DNA from: an uncultured Planctomycetota bacterium
GTDB lineage: Bacteria > Planctomycetota > UBA1135 > GCA-002686595
Direction of reading: 5' to 3'
Assembly (NCBI GenBank): GCA_903928115.1
Contig: CAIYPP010000020.1
Location: forward strand, 1 to 64,000
DNA: 64,000 nucleotides
Positions 23,414-32,407 of the stretch are shown piece after piece (within the stretch, counting starts at the first letter, position 1; each line of letters begins with the position of its first letter). The translations under genes were made by a program, and so were the position numbers. The notes under the pieces were generated by a model. The model saw only the letters and a program-made list of their open reading frames with translations. It was not told where the DNA came from and ran no database searches.

Positions 23414-26389
23414 TCAGCGCGCGCTTTGGTCTGCGGGCGGCTCGATCGCGCGCAGCAGGGCGAGTGTGCGCCGATAGGCGCGCTTCGAGATGCGGCTCTG
23501 CTCGCCAAAGACCGCCTTGAAGAGCCCGTAGGCGCGCTCGAGTCGCGCTCGTGTGATCGTCTCCGGAGCTGCGCTCATGCGGGCCAGCTCGAGCTCCGCG
23601 GAGAGGATCAGCGCTCGCCATGCTTCAAACATGCGCGAGTCGGGCTCGCGCAGAGCCTTCTCGAGCTGAGAAGCCGCGCGAACCGCCTCGCCTTCCTCGA
23701 GGTCGAGCTCCGCGGCTGCGAGGACCGCAAGCTCGGTGCCCGGAGCCGAGAGGTTCGCGCCCAAGCGGTCCAATTCCCTGCGAGCTCCGGCTAGGTCACC
23801 CTGTTCGAGGCGGATCAGAGCGAGCAGCGAGCGAGCGCGCAGCTGAATCGCCTCGCGATCCAGCTCGGAGAAGCGCGCTTCGCTCGCGAGCCGCTCGAGC
23901 TCCTCGATGCGGTCCGCGCCGCCATCGACATGGAGCGCCATCTGTGCCGCGGAAAGACGACTGAACCACGGCCGCGGATGCTCGGTCCCCAAGCGCTGCT
24001 CGACGGCGCTCGCATTTCGGTCCAGTCGGTCTAGGGCGGCGATACCTCGCTCCAAGCGGAGCTCGACGTCCGCTGCGGTCCTCTGGCTGTACATCGCAAG
24101 CGGATGTTCCGCGCCGAGAGAGTCGGTCAAGATGCGCCCCGCGGCCTCGAGGTCGATCAGCGCCGGCTGCAGCTCGCCCAGCGCATAGCGCATGGCTCCG
24201 AGCATCGCCAAGGTTTCCGCGTAGCGCGGACTGGCTTCGCCAAAGAGGCTGCGATGGAGCTCCGTGCTCTCCTCGAGCAACGAGCGACGTCCGATCGCGT
24301 CGTTCATGGGCTGCGCGCTCAGCAGGAGTTCGAGCGTTCGTGCCTGCTCGATGCTCGAGTTCTCGGAGGCTGCGCGCAGCGCAGCGAGCTCGAAGGCGGC
24401 CCAGCCGAACTGGCTGCGACCGCGCTCGAGCTTGTGGAAGTACGCGAGCGACTCCAGCAGCGACTGACGCAACTGCACGTTGTCCGCGTGGGCTTGGTCG
24501 AGCGTCGCCCAGACCTCGAAGATCAGGGGAAGCGCGATGTCGCCGGCGTTGTAGTTGCAGTACGCGTTCGCGATCTCGAGCTGCGCCTTGAGTGTCTTGG
24601 GGTGGGACGTTCCGAGCGCGCAGGAGTAGACCTCCTGAGCTTCGAGGAACTGAGAGATGCCGATGTCCGTGCGCCCGTCAGCGTGTCGAAGCTCCCCGAT
24701 GCGCATCAGCGTGTCCGCGATGCGCACGTCGTTCGCGTCGTGGAGCAGACGGCGCGTCAGCAGCGCAGCCTCCGCGAGCGGCAAGGCATCGTCGTAGAGG
24801 CCAAGGCTCTGGAACGAGTCGGCCATGCGCTCTTGTAGCCGCGCTCGGAGCTCGGGTTGGTGGGCGAGCTCGCTGTCGATGCGTGTCACGCCGCGCCGCA
24901 GGAGCTCCTCCGCGGTGGGGCGGCGACCATGCTCCCTCGCTGGATCCGCGGAGGCGAAGATGTCGGAGAGGAAGCGCGCGACGGCTTCCGAGTCGCGCGC
25001 CTCCAGCTCGGAGCGCTCGCGCTCGCGATCCGCGACTTCGCGCGCCGCGGTGGCGCTGGCGCGAGCCTGCGTTTCCGCTGCCAGCGCGACTTCGAGCTGC
25101 CGGCCATGCTGCAGCTGCTGCACGAACAGCAGGATCGGTACGCCGACGAGCACGACCAAAGCGAGGACCGCCGCCATCGCCGTCGCGGGGTTGCGCGTGA
25201 GCCAGCGCGCCGCGCGCGCACCGGTGCTGGGCGGCCTCGCCGCGATGGGCTCTCGATCGAGTACGCGCTTCAAGTCGGCGGCGAAGGCCTGCATCGACTC
25301 GTAGCGGCGGCCGCGCTCGCCTTCGATCGCTTTCAGGCACACGACCTCGAGGTCGCGCGAGACACGGTGGTTTCGCGCGCGGATCGAGGGGACATGGCCT
25401 TCGCGAATCGCGGCGCGCACCTCGTCCGAGGTCTTGCCGGAGTAGGGAACCTGCAGCGTCAGGAGCTCGTACAGAGTCACTCCGAGCGCATACACATCCG
25501 TGCGGCCGTCGATCTCGTCGACCCGACCTTCCGATTGCTCCGGCGCCATGTAGAGCGCGGAACCGACCGCGGTTCCGTAGGTCGTCATGCGCACGTCGGC
25601 GCTCGCACTCGCCAAGCCGAAGTCGAGCAGCACGACACGCCCCGCGGGCGTGATGACGATGTTCGAGGGCTTGATGTCGCGGTGCAGGACGCCGCGGGCA
25701 TGGGCGTGCACGAGCGCGTCTGCGATGCGGAAGAGGATGCGCGTGCAGGCGTCGCACCAGCTCGCGTCGAAGAGGCGCCGCGTGGCCTCGTTGTCTTCGA
25801 GCGCCTCGAAGCCGCCGCCCGCGAGCACGGCCTCGCGCAGGTCTTCGCCGCGCAAGCTCTCGGGCGCACGCGTCTCGACCATCGTGAGCACGTCGGCGAG
25901 TGTCGCGCCGCGCACGAGCTCCATCGCGAAGTATGGAATGCCACGCTCTTCGCCGACGGTGTGAATCGAAACGATCGCGGGGTGCGCGAGCTTCGCGACG
26001 GCTTCGGTCTCGCGTCGGAAGCGTTCGCGCGCGCGAGGGAAGTAGAGCTGCTCGGGGCGAATCAGCTTGAGCGCGACCGTGCGGCCGAGCGGCTCTTGCA
26101 GGGCCTCGTACACGACCCCCATGCCGCCGCCGCCGAGCCGTCGCACGAGTCGGAACTCGCCGAGCCGCTCGGGGAACTCGTCGCTCTCGCCGGCTGCGCC
26201 CTCGACGAGCCCCATCTGCAGCAGGATGCCCATGCGCTCGCGGATCTCCGCCACGTGCTGGGGGTGCGAGCGACAGAGCTCCTCGATCGCGCCGTGGTTG
26301 CCCTGCGCAAGCTCTTCCATGCACTGCACGAGCAGCGCGCCCACGGGATCCGAGCCTGTGGGCCGATCGGTGGGGGTGGAGGGAGTCAT
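23414..26389 (-). CDS. Membrane Ser/Thr protein kinase with TPR-like sensor domain, 991 aa
   Basis: A Hanks-type kinase. The Gly-rich loop LGGGGMGVVYEAL is near residues 85-97, the catalytic Lys in VALK at 108, HRDIKPSN at 236-243, DFGLA at 256-260 and MAPEQ at 281-285. All key residues are present. A loop of about 40 residues is inserted before the catalytic loop, as in other planctomycete kinases. One transmembrane helix lies at about 401-423, followed by a coiled coil and a long C-terminal region of helical repeats (Ala/Leu-rich, TPR-like). A short N-terminal helical region precedes the kinase. The divergent neighbour is an ECF sigma factor; such kinase-sigma pairs are known in Planctomycetes (ECF-STK groups). 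Confidence 0.92.
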   Translation of the reverse strand: MTPSTPTDRPTGSDPVGALLVQCMEELAQGNHGAIEELCRSHPQHVAEIRERMGILLQMGLVEGAAGESDEFPERLGEFRLVRRLGGGGMGVVYEALQEPLGRTVALKLIRPEQLYFPRARERFRRETEAVAKLAHPAIVSIHTVGEERGIPYFAMELVRGATLADVLTMVETRAPESLRGEDLREAVLAGGGFEALEDNEATRRLFDASWCDACTRILFRIADALVHAHARGVLHRDIKPSNIVITPAGRVVLLDFGLASASADVRMTTYGTAVGSALYMAPEQSEGRVDEIDGRTDVYALGVTLYELLTLQVPYSGKTSDEVRAAIREGHVPSIRARNHRVSRDLEVVCLKAIEGERGRRYESMQAFAADLKRVLDREPIAARPPSTGARAARWLTRNPATAMAAVLALVVLVGVPILLFVQQLQHGRQLEVALAAETQARASATAAREVADRERERSELEARDSEAVARFLSDIFASADPAREHGRRPTAEELLRRGVTRIDSELAHQPELRARLQERMADSFQSLGLYDDALPLAEAALLTRRLLHDANDVRIADTLMRIGELRHADGRTDIGISQFLEAQEVYSCALGTSHPKTLKAQLEIANAYCNYNAGDIALPLIFEVWATLDQAHADNVQLRQSLLESLAYFHKLERGRSQFGWAAFELAALRAASENSSIEQARTLELLLSAQPMNDAIGRRSLLEESTELHRSLFGEASPRYAETLAMLGAMRYALGELQPALIDLEAAGRILTDSLGAEHPLAMYSQRTAADVELRLERGIAALDRLDRNASAVEQRLGTEHPRPWFSRLSAAQMALHVDGGADRIEELERLASEARFSELDREAIQLRARSLLALIRLEQGDLAGARRELDRLGANLSAPGTELAVLAAAELDLEEGEAVRAASQLEKALREPDSRMFEAWRALILSAELELARMSAAPETITRARLERAYGLFKAVFGEQSRISKRAYRRTLALLRAIEPPADQSAR

Positions 26390-26435
26390 GGCCGCTCGTT
26401 ACCAGTATCGCACGCCCGAACAAGCCCGGGGTTTG

Positions 26436-26452
26436 CCCCCGCATTCCGGGGG
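26436..26452. promoter_or_regulatory. Hairpin in divergent kinase/sigma intergenic region
   Basis: CCCCCG at 26436-26441 pairs with CGGGGG at 26447-26452 around a 5-base loop, 24 bases before the ECF sigma gene start and inside the 86-bp divergent region. It could be an operator or mRNA leader structure. A T-A-G-C-A-T hexamer follows at 26458-26463. Confidence 0.3.
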
Positions 26453-26475
26453 TCCGTGTAGCATGAATCCGCGAA

Positions 26476-27060
26476 ATGGCTGCGGAGCTTCCGATCGACG
26501 AGCCGGAGTTCGAAGCACTGCTGGAGCGGCATCTGCCGTCCCTGCGGGCGTACATCCGCCGCAACCTCGACGCGGGCCTTGCGGACCGCGAGTCGACCTC
26601 GGACCTCGTTCAGTCGGTGTGTCGCGAGGCGTTGCAGAGCCGTGGGCACTTTCGGTTCCGCGGCGACGCGGCGTTCCAGCGCTGGCTCTTGCAGGTCGCG
26701 CTGCACAAGCTGATGGACCGCCGTCGCTTCTGGCGCACGCGCAAGCGCGAGGGGCTGCGCATGGATGCGCGCGGCGGCAACCTTTCGTGGTCGCAAGACG
26801 AGCTCGGCAAGCTCGCAGTGGTGCTCGGCAGTCCGAGCGCCGAAGCCATCCTGCGCGAAGACCTGCTGCGGCTCGAGCAAGCGCTCGAGCAGCTCTCGGA
26901 GTTCGATCGCGAGGTGATCCGCCTCGTGCGGCTGCAAGGCATGGCACACGCGGACTTCGCGGTCCGTATGGGCTGCACAGAGCCGCAGTCGCGCAAGCGG
27001 CTCTTCGAAGCGCTCGCGCGGCTGTCGCTGCTCTTGCGGCGCGGTCAGACAGGATCCTGA
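26476..27060 (+). CDS. ECF-type RNA polymerase sigma factor, 194 aa
   Basis: This is a sigma-70 family factor with regions 2 and 4 only. Region 2: LERHLPSLRAYIRRNL, then ESTSDLVQSVCREALQ and FQRWLLQVALHKLMDRRRFW. Region 4: LSEFDREVIRLVRLQGMAHADFA, then a helix-turn-helix with TEPQSRKRLFEALARL. No cognate anti-sigma gene is adjacent; instead a divergent Ser/Thr kinase gene starts 86 bases away. In planctomycete ECF-STK groups the kinase is thought to control the sigma factor, which is the likely arrangement here. Confidence 0.9.
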   Translation: MAAELPIDEPEFEALLERHLPSLRAYIRRNLDAGLADRESTSDLVQSVCREALQSRGHFRFRGDAAFQRWLLQVALHKLMDRRRFWRTRKREGLRMDARGGNLSWSQDELGKLAVVLGSPSAEAILREDLLRLEQALEQLSEFDREVIRLVRLQGMAHADFAVRMGCTEPQSRKRLFEALARLSLLLRRGQTGS

Positions 27061-27097
27061 CGTTCGTCGCCGCGCTGCGCGGGGTATCCTCCGCGGC

Positions 27098-28489
27098 ATG
27101 AAGCACGCGTTCCTCGCGCTCTCGGCGGTCCTTACTTGCTCGTACCACGCGCTCGCGCAGAGCACTGCGGCGCCGACGCTCTCGGTCGAACGACCGGGCG
27201 ACGGCAAGCCGCGCTGCGGACTCGGCGCGGAGTTTCACGCGGGACGGCGCGCGGCGCTGCGCAAGGAGCTCGAGAGCGGCGTGGTCGTCGTGCGCGGGCT
27301 GCCCGCGACGCGCGACTACACGGCCTTCCGCCAAGACAAGGTCTTCTGGTACTTGACCGGCGTCGAGAGCCCCGGCGCGTGGCTGATCATGGACTGCAAG
27401 AGCGGGCGCGAGGTGCTGCTCTTGCCCGATCCCAATCGCATGGAAGAGATGTGGGAGGGCGAGTGCTGGGACGCCGGCGATGCGTGGGTGAAGGAGCTGA
27501 CGGGCTTCAAGGAAGTACGTGCGACGCGCGACGCGGGGCAGCTGATCGGCGAGCTGCTCGGCGCCTCGAAGGCGCTGTGGATCTCGATGCACCCCAATCT
27601 CGCGTTGGCGGGCGCGGCGGACCGCGCTCGGCCCTACGACAGCGCGCGCAAGAAGGATCCGTTCGACGGGCGCGTTGGACGCGAGGAGGCGTTCAAGGCG
27701 AAGCTCGCGGAGATGTACAAGGTCGAGCCGAAGGACCTGACTCCCGCGCTCAGCGAGCTGCGGCGCTTGAAGACGGCGGAGGAACTCGACGCGGCGCGGC
27801 GCGCAGGCCGCGCGGGTGCGCTCGCAATGGCCGAGGCGATGCGCTCGACGCGGCCGGGCGTGGGGGAGTGGGAGCTCGAAGGACTGATGAGCTGGTTCCA
27901 CCTGAAGGAAGGCGCGGCGGGGCCGGGCTACATGGCGATCGTGGGCTCGGGCGCGAACTCGCTCATCCTCCACTACGGCAACAACAACCGCCGCGCGCAG
28001 GACGGCGAGGTGGTGCTCGTCGACTACGCGCCCGAGCTCGACCACTCGGTGTGCGACATCACGCGCACGTGGCCGGTCAACGGGAAGTTCACGCCGCGAC
28101 AGGCGGAGCTGTACGACGCCGTGCTCGCGGCGCAAGCGGCGGGGATCGCGGCGGTGAAGCCCGGCCGCACGCTCGGCGACATCGAGGCGGCGTGCAGTGA
28201 GGTGATCGCCAAGCGCGGCTTCGAGAAGTTCGTGCGCCACGGCGCGTGCCACTTCGTCGGGCTCGAGGTGCACGACGTCGGCAACCAGCGCAAGCCGCTC
28301 GCGGTCGGCGCGTGCTTCACGATCGAGCCGGGCCTCTACGAGCCGGAGACGGGCATCGGCATTCGCATCGAGGACGTTGTGATCGTCACGGAAGCGGGCT
28401 GCGACGTCGTCTCCGCGGCCGTGCCGAGAGAGCGCGCGGAGATCGAGGCTCTGATCGCCGAAGAGGGCGTGCTCGACCGCCTGCGTTGA
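27098..28489 (+). CDS. Secreted M24-family Xaa-Pro aminopeptidase, 463 aa
   Basis: A metalloaminopeptidase of the proline-peptidase (pita-bread) fold. A signal peptide opens the protein (KHAFLALSAVLTCSYHALAQ), so it is exported, unlike cytosolic PepP. The N-terminal domain has TGVESPGAWLIMD. In the catalytic domain, metal ligands are visible: the Asp of LVDYAPELDHSVCDITRTWP (two Asp), His in HFVGLEVHDVG, and the two Glu in FTIEPGLYEPETGIGIRIED. All expected ligands are present. It lies 37 bases after the ECF sigma gene and 35 bases before prfB. Confidence 0.92.
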   Translation: MKHAFLALSAVLTCSYHALAQSTAAPTLSVERPGDGKPRCGLGAEFHAGRRAALRKELESGVVVVRGLPATRDYTAFRQDKVFWYLTGVESPGAWLIMDCKSGREVLLLPDPNRMEEMWEGECWDAGDAWVKELTGFKEVRATRDAGQLIGELLGASKALWISMHPNLALAGAADRARPYDSARKKDPFDGRVGREEAFKAKLAEMYKVEPKDLTPALSELRRLKTAEELDAARRAGRAGALAMAEAMRSTRPGVGEWELEGLMSWFHLKEGAAGPGYMAIVGSGANSLILHYGNNNRRAQDGEVVLVDYAPELDHSVCDITRTWPVNGKFTPRQAELYDAVLAAQAAGIAAVKPGRTLGDIEAACSEVIAKRGFEKFVRHGACHFVGLEVHDVGNQRKPLAVGACFTIEPGLYEPETGIGIRIEDVVIVTEAGCDVVSAAVPRERAEIEALIAEEGVLDRLR

Positions 28490-28524
28490 GCTTTTTCGGT
28501 GCTCCTCCTAGACTCTTCGCCCCC

Positions 28525-29635
28525 ATGGCCTCCCTGAAGGAATACCGCGACCGCGTCCCCGCCTTGCAGCGTCACCTCGAGCAGCTCAAGGTGAGTCTTT
28601 GACTGCCCCAAGCACGCAGCACGCCTGAAGGAGATCGAGGAGCAAGAGCTCCAGCCCGGGTTCTGGGACAACGTCGAGCGCAGCCAGCGGCTGATCGGCG
28701 AGAAGAAGCTCGCGCGCGGGGTGGTCGAGCCGGTCGCGCGTGTCGAGAAGGGTTTCCGCGACGTCGACGAGTACTGCAAGCTCGGTGAGGAGCTCGGCGC
28801 GGAGGAAGTCACCGCGGAGCTCGACCGCGTGCTCGGCGAGATCGATGCCGAGCTCGCCAAGCTCGACTTCCGCGTGATGCTCGGCGGACCGCAGGACGCC
28901 TCCAGCGCGTTCCTCCAGATCACCCCGGGCGCGGGCGGCGTCGATGCCTGCGACTGGGCGGGCATCTTGCTGCGCATGTACTCGCGCTGGGCCGAGGAGA
29001 AGGGCTACACGGTCGAGGAGGTCGAGCTTCAGGAGGAGCCCGAGGGCGGCATCCGAGGCGCGACCATCCGCATCGTCGGCGACTACGCGTTTGGCTACCT
29101 CAAGGCGGAGCGCGGCGTGCATCGCCTGATCCGCATCAGCCCGTTCGACGCGGCCGCGCGGCGCCAGACGGCGTTCGCGGGCGTCGACGTCACACCCGAG
29201 CTCGGCGACGACATCAAGGTCGAGGTGAAGGAAGCGGACATCGAAGTCGAGACGATGCGCTCGGGTGGCGCGGGCGGGCAGAACGTCAACAAGGTCGAAA
29301 CGGCGGTGCGCATGAGGCACATCCCGACCGGCATCGTCGTGCGCTGCCAGAGCCAACGCAGCCAGCTCAAGAACCGTGAGCTCGCTCTGCAGATGATCAA
29401 GGCCAAGATCCTCGCCATGCGTGAGGCCGAGCGCGACAAGGAGCTCGCGTCGCTCTACGGCAACAAAGGTGAGATCGCCTTCGGCAGCCAGATCCGCAGC
29501 TACACGATGCACCCCTACCAGCTCGTCAAAGATGAGCGCACGGGCGTCCAGACGGGCAGCATCCAAGCCGTTCTCGACGGCGACCTCGACAAGTTCATCG
29601 AGGAGTACCTGCGCCAGAAGGGCGCGGCGAAGTAG
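28525..29635 (+). CDS. prfB: Peptide chain release factor 2 with programmed +1 frameshift
   Basis: RF2 ends translation at UGA and UAA codons. The gene is read in two frames: 28525-28599 encodes 25 residues ([11 protein letters not shown] ... EQLKVSL), then T28600 is skipped and the frame continues from 28601 to 29635, giving 369 residues in all. The second part has the SPF anticodon-like motif (RISPFDA) and GGQ ([13 protein letters not shown]) for peptidyl-tRNA hydrolysis. Both parts fit the RF2 family with no missing sequence. The site itself (CTTTGAC with an upstream SD-like AAGGTG) is the classical autoregulatory one. Confidence 0.96.
28588..28603 (+). other. prfB programmed frameshift site
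   Basis: The sequence AAGGTG-AGT-CTT-TGA-C places an SD-like AAGGTG three bases before CTT TGA C, the same spacing as in Escherichia coli prfB. The ribosome slips from CUU to UUU at the UGA stop (28600-28602) when RF2 is scarce. Confidence 0.95.
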
Positions 29636-29678
29636 CGCGGCGGGCTCGCTCGGTGCGAGCGCGCGCTCGAGAGCGACA

Positions 29679-29715
29679 CCCGCGGGAGGGCCTGCCAGGG
29701 CGCGCCTCCCGCGGG
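29679..29715. terminator. Hairpin between convergent prfB and HExxH protein genes
   Basis: An 11-bp inverted repeat (CCCGCGGGAGG at 29679-29689 and CCTCCCGCGGG at 29705-29715) with a 15-base loop fills the 93-bp gap between converging genes. No T-run is present on either side, so it may act as a bidirectional, factor-assisted terminator. Confidence 0.45.
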
Positions 29716-29728
29716 GTCACTGAATCGA

Positions 29729-32257
29729 TCAGGGGCCGGCGCGCAGCGTCAGGTTCTCGACGAGCAGCGAGCCCGACTTCACGTACACGCCCGCGAACAC
29801 CGTGTCGGGCTTGTCGATGCCCATGCGCATGGGGAAGGGACCTTCCGCACCCACCGTGACATCGACGCCTCCATCCTCCGTCACGCTGACCACGAGGTCG
29901 AAGGCCGTGCCGAACGCCGGAGCCTTTTCGAGCTCGATCGAGGCGCCGTCCTTCTCGGTGCGGCCCGGGCCGGAGAGCTCGCCCAAGCGCTTGAGCACGA
30001 GCGCACCCGACGAGTCGATCACGATTGCCGCGCACTCGCCCTCGGGCGTACCCGCGATGAGGAGCCCATGCTGCGAGCCGTCTTTCGCTTCGCCTTGGCG
30101 CGTGAGGCGCGCGCGCAGCTCGTAGTCGCCCTTGATAGGCGCCTCGGAGCACAGGCGGCCGCAGGCCTTGCCCGCCTCGATCACGATGCGGCCGGGCTTG
30201 ACGTCGAACTGCGTCTCGAAGCTCTTCGAGATCGGCTTCCACGCGGCGACAGCGCCGCCGAGCTTGACCGCCGGACCTTGCACGCCCGACGAGCGCGCGG
30301 CGTCTTTGAGCTCCTCGACCGCCTGCGCGAGCCCGTTCGCACCGCCGAAGGCCTTCGAGGCGACGTCGGCGAGCGTGTACGCGCGGAGCGGCATCGGGAC
30401 CGTCTGGTTGCGGTACTCGTTGACGAGGTCGAGCGCCTTGCGCGAGTGCTTGCGCAGAGCGGTGCGCGCATCGCGCCACGCCGCGTTGGCCTTGTCGAGC
30501 TTGTTGAGTCGATCCGAGACGCTCTTCACCTCGGCTTCGGTCGCGAGCCACGTGCCCTTTTCGTAGAGCTCGAGCAGGTCTTCGAGGATCGGGGCCGCGA
30601 TGCGCGGCTCTCCGATCTTCTCGAACAGCTCGGCTTGGAGGAGCAGCACCTTCGCGTCGGGAGCGTCGGCCTTGTCGAGGTGCGAGCGCACGAAGTCGAG
30701 GTGGCCGAGCGCGCGGAGCAGGAGCTCCTTCTCGCTCACCGTCGGCGTCTTGTTCGCGGCGGCGACCGCCGCGGCCTTGCGATAGCGCTCGACCTCCGCG
30801 AGGCGCCGCGTGCGCGCCTCCCCGCCGAAGTGCAGCGGGTAGATCGTGTCCTTGATCCACTTGCGCCAGAAGACCTCGAACTCCTCGAGGCTCGCGTGGC
30901 CGAGCGGAGACACCGAGCCCGTGAACTGGCGCGCGAACGTGCCCTTCGAGTCCGCGATCGTCTCGCCCTTCAGCTCCTTCAGCGCCGCGTCGTAGAGCTT
31001 GCGGTAGGGATACTGCAGCGTCGCGGGGTCCTCGTACTGCTGGAAGAAGTACACGAGGCCCCAGCCCCACTGGTAGTAGTCGCCGGGGTACGAGGGCTCG
31101 CGCGGATTGTTGTAGGAGATGACGTTGAGGAAGTTCGCGGGGCCGGCCTGCTTCGCGTCCGCGGGCGTCGCGGGTGCGCCGGGCTGGCTCGCCGTGAGCG
31201 CGCGATACAGACCTTCGAGGCGATCGCGAGCCGCGTCCGGCCACAGCACCGAGCCGTCGGCCATCGCGCTCGCGCCCTCGAAGAAGCTCGACGTGCCTTC
31301 GTTGATCCACGCGGGAGTGCGACCATCGCGCGTGAGCATCGCCATGAAGTGGTGGCTCGCTTCGTGGAAGAGCGTGCCGATCATCGGCTCGAGCGAGCCC
31401 GCGGTCGTCGAGGTGTCGTAGACGTGCACTTCGCGCGGCATGTTGCGGAAGAAGCCCTCGACCGTGCCGCGCATGGGGTCGCCGTCGGGGCGCCCCTCGT
31501 TGAACGGCAGCATCATGTCGGCGCGCGTGGCGTGCACGTAGATCGTCGCCTTGCCCGCCTCCAGATAGGCCGGATTCCCCGCGAAGTAGACCTGCAGGTA
31601 GTACTGGTAGATCGAGTCCATCATGCGCCCGAGGCGATCGGCGTCGGCGGGCTTGAGACGGGCCTCGATGCGGTAGTGCGCGGTCTCGAGCTTGTAGAGC
31701 GGCCAGCCGCCGGGCGGGCGCGAGCGGCGGCCCGAGTCGAGCGCGAGCTGCTGTCCGCTGGCGCGGATCTTCGCGATGAGCTCGGCGACGCCCGCGAGCT
31801 CGGGCCCGCGCGCGAGGGGCTGCGCCGTCTCGAGCACCTCGAGCGCGCGCTCCTTCTGTCCGCCGGCCTCGAGCGCCTTGGCCTTCTCCAAGAGCTCCTT
31901 CGACGCGTCCTTGAACCACTTGTCGCGCTTTGCGACCAGCGGGTCGACCGCCTTCAGCTCCTTTTGGAGCTCCTTGTCCGGCGTGCTCATCCCCGCGAGC
32001 GCGCGGTCGAGGTGCAGCGCGGCCTCGTCGTTCTTGCCCTGCCGAGCGAGCGCTTGTCCGAGCAGTCCGTCGACCGCTGCCGTCGGAGCCGACGTCGCGA
32101 GGTGCGCGCGCAGCTTGCTCTCGACCTCGGCCCACTTGCCCGCCTTGGCCAGCTCTCGGGCATCTCCGAGCGCATCCAGCGGAGCCCATGCGGCCACCCC
32201 GAGCGCCGCCAGCGCGAGCGCTCCGAGGGTCCAGCGCAGCTTGTCCGTCCGAATCAT
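29729..32257 (-). CDS. Exported HExxH protein with N-terminal helical repeats, 842 aa
   Basis: The start at 32257 gives a signal peptide (LRWTLGALALAALGVAAWA). Residues 30-175 look like short helical/TPR repeats. A gluzincin-like motif HEASH is at 298-302 with a candidate third zinc ligand Glu at 320 (AWINEGTSSFFEG), as in DUF1570-type peptidase-like proteins. The C-terminal 190 residues look like a beta-sandwich of the LamG/DUF1080 kind (RIVIEAGKACGRLCSE, then DYELRARLTRQ and FAGVYVKSGSLLVENLTL). It is likely a periplasmic metallopeptidase, but substrate is unknown. A far longer open frame upstream is not coding. Confidence 0.85.
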   Translation of the reverse strand: MIRTDKLRWTLGALALAALGVAAWAPLDALGDARELAKAGKWAEVESKLRAHLATSAPTAAVDGLLGQALARQGKNDEAALHLDRALAGMSTPDKELQKELKAVDPLVAKRDKWFKDASKELLEKAKALEAGGQKERALEVLETAQPLARGPELAGVAELIAKIRASGQQLALDSGRRSRPPGGWPLYKLETAHYRIEARLKPADADRLGRMMDSIYQYYLQVYFAGNPAYLEAGKATIYVHATRADMMLPFNEGRPDGDPMRGTVEGFFRNMPREVHVYDTSTTAGSLEPMIGTLFHEASHHFMAMLTRDGRTPAWINEGTSSFFEGASAMADGSVLWPDAARDRLEGLYRALTASQPGAPATPADAKQAGPANFLNVISYNNPREPSYPGDYYQWGWGLVYFFQQYEDPATLQYPYRKLYDAALKELKGETIADSKGTFARQFTGSVSPLGHASLEEFEVFWRKWIKDTIYPLHFGGEARTRRLAEVERYRKAAAVAAANKTPTVSEKELLLRALGHLDFVRSHLDKADAPDAKVLLLQAELFEKIGEPRIAAPILEDLLELYEKGTWLATEAEVKSVSDRLNKLDKANAAWRDARTALRKHSRKALDLVNEYRNQTVPMPLRAYTLADVASKAFGGANGLAQAVEELKDAARSSGVQGPAVKLGGAVAAWKPISKSFETQFDVKPGRIVIEAGKACGRLCSEAPIKGDYELRARLTRQGEAKDGSQHGLLIAGTPEGECAAIVIDSSGALVLKRLGELSGPGRTEKDGASIELEKAPAFGTAFDLVVSVTEDGGVDVTVGAEGPFPMRMGIDKPDTVFAGVYVKSGSLLVENLTLRAGP

Positions 32258-32407
32258 CGTGTGGGTCTCTGGTTCCTTCCGCGTCCGCAGGGGCGCCATC
32301 TCGGCCCCAGCCGCTACGGACGACGCGAGGGAACGTGAGGATACCGAGCGCCAGTGCACCGTGCCGAGCCGCGGACTGAATCCGGCGCGTGCTTGTGTCC
32401 GAACCAC

